Source: Chitinophagales bacterium (GTDB lineage Bacteria > Bacteroidota > Bacteroidia > Chitinophagales > UBA10324). Taken from it: a DNA stretch of 7,120 nt. Shown piece by piece: positions 5,701 through 7,120 of the stretch. The notes below the pieces were generated by a model that worked only from the letters and a program-made list of their open reading frames with translations, was not told the DNA's origin and made no database searches. Location: contig JAJAYG010000496.1 of NCBI GenBank assembly GCA_026786335.1, forward strand, positions 1-7,120, given 5' to 3'. Positions within the stretch are counted from its first letter, which is position 1. Each line of letters begins with the position of its first letter. The position numbers were made by a program, and so were the translations under genes.

Positions 5701-7027
5701 CGGTGTAACTGCTAACGATGTGATTTCTTACTACCTCATTGGCCAGGATATTGTTGGTGTGCCAAACACAAACATCGGATCAAATCCGTCTGGCGCAATT
5801 GCGACTGATGTAAATACAGTAAGCTCTCCTCCTGCGCCATTGAGTTATTCGATTAGCGGCTCTACAATTTTTTATGCCGATGCTGATGTTGATGGGTATG
5901 GAAATGCCGCAGTTACAACAACAGGCTGTGTTGCACCAAGCGGATATGTAAATGATAATACAGATTGCAATGATGGTAATGTAATTATACATCCTGGTGC
6001 AACTGAAATTTGCAACAGCATTGATGATGATTGTGATAATGTAATTGATGAAGGGTTAACACAATACATTTATTATGCTGATGCTGATTTGGATACTTAC
6101 GGAAACATTAATGCCTCAACCACAACTTGTCAATTAACAGCGCCAACAGGTTATGTAATTAATTCTACGGATTGTAATGATGCAAATGCTGCAGTACACC
6201 CTGGAGTGAGTGACATCTGCAATGGCATTGATGATAATTGCGATAATGTAATCGATGAAAATGCTATTACTGCAACTGTTTCTCCATCAGGTTCTGTTGC
6301 AATTTGCAGTGGTAAGTCCTTACTGCTTACTGCGAACAGCGGAGCAGGAATTAATTACCAATGGTTGAAAAACGGTGCAAATATTTTGGGAGCAACCACA
6401 CAAACTTACAGTGCAAAAAAAGCTGCCGACTACAAGGTGAGTGAAACAAATTCTTTTGGTTGCGCTGCCACATCTGCTGTTACTACGCTTGTTGTAAATT
6501 CTTTACCTGTTTCTACGATTACACCACTGGGTAACCTTGATATTTGTTCAACCGGTTCTGTAGTACTTCAGGCAAACAGCGGTACCGGCTTAACCTATCA
6601 GTGGAAAAAAGGATCGAACAATCTTGCCGGTGAAACCAACCAAAATTATACCGCCACTGCAACCGGAAATTACAAGGTTATTGTTACAAACAGCAATGGA
6701 TGTAGCAAAACTTCTGCAGGTGCTGTGGTTACCAAGTCGTGTAAAGAGTCAATTGCAATTGCAACAGAAAATACTTCGCTTAATATTTATCCTAATCCGG
6801 CTGCTCACGAATTTAAAATTGAATTTGATTTAGCAGAAAATTTTTCGGGACCTGCCACTATTCAAATCATAAATATGCTTGGACAAAATATATTTTCAAT
6901 AGCATCAATTGTAAACAACGGAAAGTTAAGCATCAACATCAATCATATTTTGGTGGATGGAAATTATCTTGTTCGAATTACTACAGCTGATAAAACAGTT
7001 GCGGCCAAATTGTTGATTCAACATTAA
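2744..7027 (+). CDS. large secreted T9SS-sorted surface protein: beta-helix, Ig-like domains, MopE-type metal-binding repeats
   Basis: This 1427-residue protein starts with a Sec signal peptide (hydrophobic FLLSVLLFAF, likely cut after A25 in ITNA|QV, no lipobox). Residues about 27-903 are Asn/Ser/Thr/Gly-rich with recurring short strands such as YITINGIDF, NVTIQNCTI, TINNNSV and NIYNNKI. This is the pattern of a right-handed parallel beta-helix, and the segment closes with PDIGANEFSG, a typical end of such domains. Residues about 908-1039 look like an Ig-like/beta-sandwich domain. Two MopE-type metal-binding repeats follow (1042-1103 and 1109-1172), then two Ig-like repeats (1177-1255 and 1256-1333). 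A T9SS type A C-terminal sorting domain (about 1346-1427) opens with LNIYPNPA and ends KLLIQH. The inferred route is Sec export, then passage through the outer membrane by T9SS with removal of the C-terminal domain, and surface attachment or release. Adhesion or polysaccharide contact is a reasonable guess. No catalytic motif of a pectate lyase or other enzyme is recognisable. The gene appears monocistronic, with a strong terminator 28 bp after its stop. Confidence 0.93.
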   Translation: MIKSQTLKFLLSVLLFAFSNFITNAQVTITGGTTATGSYTKLSSAISSLNSSTITSAVTVSVNAGFTETLSGRINMTVTGTVVNTITIIKSGTGANPIVTAYTGGNATPASATPDGIFSIQGGDYITINGIDFKDNASNTTNPSTMEYGIGLFRNTTNDGCQNVTIQNCTITLNRINNAVGTAPMVDGSVGILTINSKPTAATTAVVPTSSGGSNSNNKFYTNTIQNGNIGIAIIGYADVSPFTVADANNDVGGSSTGNGNQILNFGGGGTTSAAAGVRTLAQYGLNVSYNTINSNNGSGVNHATTLRGIYINSAASANATINNNSVTVICGAATSAVSGIENASGSTAASNTISINNNTLSVQYPTATTGSTYGIFNNAASPATLNVSGNSFNLSSSVTSTGAVNCILNSGAVTTSITIDNNIINSVAFSAATSSTFKAIFNTAGSSAATMSISNNEFKGITYAVLSSGICDMIYTSPLLASETINSNNFNNITLNSGGECYLVYSGSSTPLATYNGNYISTQFTRSGTGIDYFYGILKTGSPSNGVITVSNNIFTNINLNSTSFGLTGISVFTSATSTQNIFSNTVSINNGTAAGAVVGISVTSGLVSNTYLNTITGLVSGASVYGIQTAGSTTPTSNIYNNKITGIAGNGGTNNCINVAGGVTINIYQNILYDCSNTNANASMNGVFINPISTPSTTNIYNNLIGKLNAPISTNGASTVNGIYVSGLLSGITAIVDYNTVYLNASSTGAEFSTSCINASSGPALTLRNNLLINLSTPKGAGKVVAYKRSSTSLTSYNNASDNNLFYAGTPSSANLIFFDGTNSKQTLSDYISFVTPRDANSKTENVNFLSTDVNSSDLLKINPAIGTVAESGAKVLSITTDYFGNTRNATTPDIGANEFSGFNDAAAPSFSFVPLSATCSTADVTLTAVTITDASGVPTTGSFVPRIYYKKNSGGYFSQAGVKTSGTGTNGTWNFTIVNSLMGGVTANDVISYYLIGQDIVGVPNTNIGSNPSGAIATDVNTVSSPPAPLSYSISGSTIFYADADVDGYGNAAVTTTGCVAPSGYVNDNTDCNDGNVIIHPGATEICNSIDDDCDNVIDEGLTQYIYYADADLDTYGNINASTTTCQLTAPTGYVINSTDCNDANAAVHPGVSDICNGIDDNCDNVIDENAITATVSPSGSVAICSGKSLLLTANSGAGINYQWLKNGANILGATTQTYSAKKAADYKVSETNSFGCAATSAVTTLVVNSLPVSTITPLGNLDICSTGSVVLQANSGTGLTYQWKKGSNNLAGETNQNYTATATGNYKVIVTNSNGCSKTSAGAVVTKSCKESIAIATENTSLNIYPNPAAHEFKIEFDLAENFSGPATIQIINMLGQNIFSIASIVNNGKLSININHILVDGNYLVRITTADKTVAAKLLIQH
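5867..6052 (+). repeat. MopE-type metal-binding repeat 1 (residues 1042-1103)
   Basis: The repeat begins IFYADADVDGYGN and continues through C-x-x-P-S-G-Y-V, DCND, HPGATEICN and DDDCDNVIDE. This matches the Pfam 'putative metal-binding motif' named after the copper-binding protein MopE. D1046, D1048 and D1050 followed by G1051 form a calcium-type DxDxDG loop, and there are four Cys. It pairs with a second copy starting 67 residues later. Which metal is bound, if any, cannot be read from the sequence. Confidence 0.85.
6068..6259 (+). repeat. MopE-type metal-binding repeat 2 (residues 1109-1172)
   Basis: This is a second copy of the preceding repeat: IYYADADLDTYGN, then APTGYV, DCND, HPGVSDICN and DDNCDNVIDE, again with four Cys. 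The loop Asp residues D1113, D1115 and D1117 are kept, but the Gly that normally follows is Thr1118. The 3' ends are also alike at DNA level: about 33 bp around 6020-6052 and 6227-6259 differ at three positions. This points to duplication within the gene. Confidence 0.85.
6272..6508 (+). repeat. Ig-like repeat 1 (residues 1177-1255)
   Basis: The sequence carries the Ig-like signature common in Bacteroidota surface proteins: ICSGKSLLLTANSG, INYQWLKNG, then YKVSETNSFGC. C1188 and C1240, 52 residues apart, are placed to form the intradomain disulfide. Such domains act as stalks or ligand-binding modules; here they lie between the metal-binding repeats and the sorting domain. Confidence 0.8.
6509..6742 (+). 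repeat. Ig-like repeat 2 (residues 1256-1333)
   Basis: This second copy has ICSTGSVVLQANSG, LTYQWKKGS and YKVIVTNSNGC. C1268 and C1320 are again 52 residues apart, and the period relative to the first copy is 80 residues, so the two are tandem duplicates. An extra Cys (C1333) falls in the linker to the T9SS sorting domain. Confidence 0.8.
6779..7024 (+). other. T9SS type A C-terminal sorting domain (residues 1346-1427)
   Basis: LNIYPNPAAHEFKIEF, IQIINMLGQNIFS and GNYLVRITTADKTVAAKLLIQH follow the conserved blocks of the Por secretion C-terminal domain (TIGR04183 type): YPNP, then a xGxx turn after a hydrophobic strand, then the G-x-Y-x-V/I strand and the Lys-rich terminal strand. The domain directs outer-membrane translocation through the type IX system and is normally cleaved off. 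It shows that the host has a T9SS, encoded elsewhere. Confidence 0.95.
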
Positions 7028-7054
7028 GTTTAAAATTTTCACTTATAAAAAAAT

Positions 7055-7085
7055 CCGCTCAATAAAATTGTGGCGGTTTTTTTTT
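7055..7085 (+). terminator. rho-independent terminator of the T9SS surface-protein gene
   Basis: CCGCTCAA (7055-7062) pairs with TTGTGGCGG (7068-7076) around a TAAAA loop, with one bulged T and one T-G wobble, and is followed by nine T residues (7077-7085). An A-run before the left arm (7047-7053) can pair with the T-run, so the element may also work on the opposite strand. It begins 28 bp after the TAA that ends the surface protein. Confidence 0.88.
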
Positions 7086-7093
7086 AAAAGGAA

Positions 7094-7120
7094 ATGAAAA
7101 AAATATTATACTCAAATGCC
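7094..7120 (+). CDS. possible start of a downstream gene, cut by the window edge
   Basis: An ATG at 7094 opens nine codons, MKKILYSNA, to the window end. AAAAGGAA directly precedes it and could weakly aid initiation. MKKI is a common bacterial N-terminus, and the position just after a strong terminator fits a new transcription unit. However, any promoter would have to overlap the terminator, and nine codons cannot prove a gene. No function can be assigned. Confidence 0.3.

Noticed and set aside
5780..6069. Two overlapping minus-strand ORFs over the metal-binding repeats, one with many Cys and Ile
   Set aside because: Antisense to well-supported MopE-type repeats; the low-complexity products come from the GAT/AAT-rich sense codons.
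6020..6259. Similar DNA blocks at 6020-6052 and 6227-6259 as a CRISPR-like or mobile repeat
   Set aside because: Only two copies, both in frame and coding the same protein motif; they are explained by duplication of the metal-binding repeat.
6624..6833. 69-codon plus-strand ORF near the 3' end of the large gene
   Set aside because: Out-of-frame shadow overlapping the second Ig-like repeat and the start of the T9SS sorting domain, both clearly coded in the main frame.

Overview
The window looks like chromosomal DNA of a Bacteroidota bacterium, probably from the Chitinophagales/Sphingobacteriales side. The evidence is an AT-rich sequence, start codons preceded by A-rich stretches rather than Shine-Dalgarno motifs, a DapD C-terminus of the type found in that phylum, and a giant secreted protein ending in a type IX secretion (T9SS) sorting domain, which is confined to the Bacteroidota and close relatives. 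The placement is inferred from protein features; no species is claimed.

Layout: (1) 1-180 (+) is the 3' end of dapD (lysine/diaminopimelate biosynthesis). (2) 243-392 (+) is a 49-codon ORF of unknown function, with a weak hairpin over its first start codon. (3) 441-830 (+) is a stand-alone CheY-like receiver whose phospho-acceptor Asp is replaced by Asn. (4) 879-2561 (-) is a 560-residue patatin-like phospholipase/acylhydrolase that converges on the receiver gene; an inverted repeat lies in the 48-bp gap. (5) 2562-2743 is a 182-bp AT-rich divergent promoter region. (6) 2744-7027 (+) is a 1427-residue secreted surface protein: signal peptide, long Asn/Ser/Thr-rich parallel beta-helix, an Ig-like domain, two MopE-type metal-binding repeats, two Ig-like repeats and a T9SS type A C-terminal domain. 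(7) 7055-7085 is a strong intrinsic terminator. (8) 7094 to the window end is a possible start of another gene.

The genes do not form an obvious single pathway. The small ORF and the receiver may be co-transcribed (same strand, 48-bp gap). The patatin and the surface protein share only a divergent intergenic region. I see no RNA genes, CRISPR array, insertion sequence or phage genes. The observations most worth following are the receiver lacking its phosphorylation site, the uncharacterised small ORF next to it, and the metal-binding/Ig architecture of the T9SS protein.
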